Shown: piece after piece, positions 11,741 through 11,896 of the stretch
How positions within the stretch are numbered: position 1 is the stretch's first letter
How the letters are laid out: each line of letters begins with the position of its first letter
DNA from: Comamonadaceae bacterium
Lineage (GTDB): Bacteria; Pseudomonadota; Gammaproteobacteria; Burkholderiales; Burkholderiaceae
Direction: 5' to 3'
Assembly (NCBI GenBank): GCA_947377705.1
Contig: CANCGU010000062.1
Location: forward strand, 1 to 11,896
Length of the DNA: 11,896 bases
Notes under the pieces: generated by a model
What the model saw: the letters and a program-made list of their open reading frames with translations, nothing else
Databases searched by the model: none
What the model was told of the DNA's origin: nothing
Program-made: the position numbers and the translations under genes

Positions 11741-11896
11741 TGACCCGACAGGTTGGACGGGTAATCCTCCCCTTTTGCAAGGGGCGCAGAAGTAGAAACG
11801 TTACGCAGCCATGGCCAGTCGCTGCTTAGGTGTGAATCCGCCCAAGGCCATATTCGGGCGGTCGTGGTTGTAAGACCACATCCACTTCGTCGCAAA
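11741..11896 (-). mobile_element. IS3-family insertion sequence, one end only
   Basis: The transposase reading frame enters from the right edge and stops at 11801. About 60 bp later the sequence TGACCCGACAGGTTGGACGG (11741-11760) begins with TGA, as IS3-family ends do, followed by the start of a likely terminal inverted repeat. The boundary at 11741 is inferred from that pattern and from the loss of IS-like sequence beyond it. The other end lies outside the window, so the inverted repeat and target duplication cannot be checked. Confidence 0.7.
11801..11896 (-). CDS. IS3-family transposase OrfB, C-terminal 31 residues
   Basis: The frame runs from the right edge to a TAA at 11803-11801. The residues include WMWSYNHDRPNMALGGFTP followed by KQRLAMAA, the strongly conserved C-terminal block of IS3-type DDE transposases (typically W-x-Y-N-x-x-R-P-N-x-x-L-G-G-x-T-P). 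The catalytic core lies outside the window. The final residues and spacing to the element end are normal, so nothing suggests decay in this part. Confidence 0.88.
   Translation of the reverse strand, partial: FATKWMWSYNHDRPNMALGGFTPKQRLAMAA

Noticed and set aside
1..11896. CRISPR array
   Set aside because: No set of regularly spaced direct repeats is visible; repeats found here are isolated palindromes.

Overview
The window looks like a chromosomal segment of a betaproteobacterium, most likely order Burkholderiales (Comamonadaceae-like). The clues are a Bug/TctC-type periplasmic binding protein, a PcaR-type IclR regulator beside a TRAP transporter, and an IS3-family transposase end. The lineage is inferred from gene families; no rRNA or other marker is present. 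Base composition is uneven. The left edge is fairly GC-rich, while the noncoding blocks and the right-hand region (about 9.7-11.7 kb) are visibly richer in A+T, which fits a mosaic accessory region.

Layout, left to right. (1) 1-476: start of a Bug-family solute-binding gene on the minus strand, cut by the window edge. (2) 557-2152: two divergent genes for paralogous low-complexity proteins of unknown function. Both begin MGMRVG, both carry two copies of a leucine/Gly-Asp/Asn-Leu-Ala helical module, and each has a CTTTAC-N3-GTAAAG-type palindrome about 100 bp upstream of its start. (3) 2153-2696: a hairpin-rich noncoding stretch. (4) 2697-3336: a two-gene unit of a small helical protein and a DUF6876-like protein. 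(5) 3495-7323: a minus-strand operon with an AroE-like dehydrogenase first, then dctP, dctQ and dctM of a TRAP transporter. An internal terminator/attenuator lies between dctP and dctQ and a strong terminator follows dctM. A PcaR/PobR-type IclR regulator (7421-8230) is divergent, with two 12-bp direct repeats in the shared promoter region. (6) 8231-8832: noncoding, with a tRNA-like fold, a second copy of the palindrome seen at 2357, and a 33-codon remnant of a second DUF6876-like gene. (7) 8833-10168: an alpha/beta hydrolase and a DUF4118-like membrane protein, divergent, whose start codons overlap in one CATG. (8) 10171-11589: a fused monohaem cytochrome-porin of Cyc2-like architecture. (9) 11741-11896: the end of an IS3-family element.

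The AroE-like/TRAP/IclR block is a plausible uptake and oxidation module for a shikimate- or quinate-like hydroaromatic acid. However, the two serines that normally grip the shikimate carboxylate are replaced, so the true substrate may differ. The features most worth a second look are the divergent paralogue pair with its shared boxes, the palindrome plus DUF6876 units at two sites, the altered AroE-like active site, and the cytochrome-porin neighbourhood.
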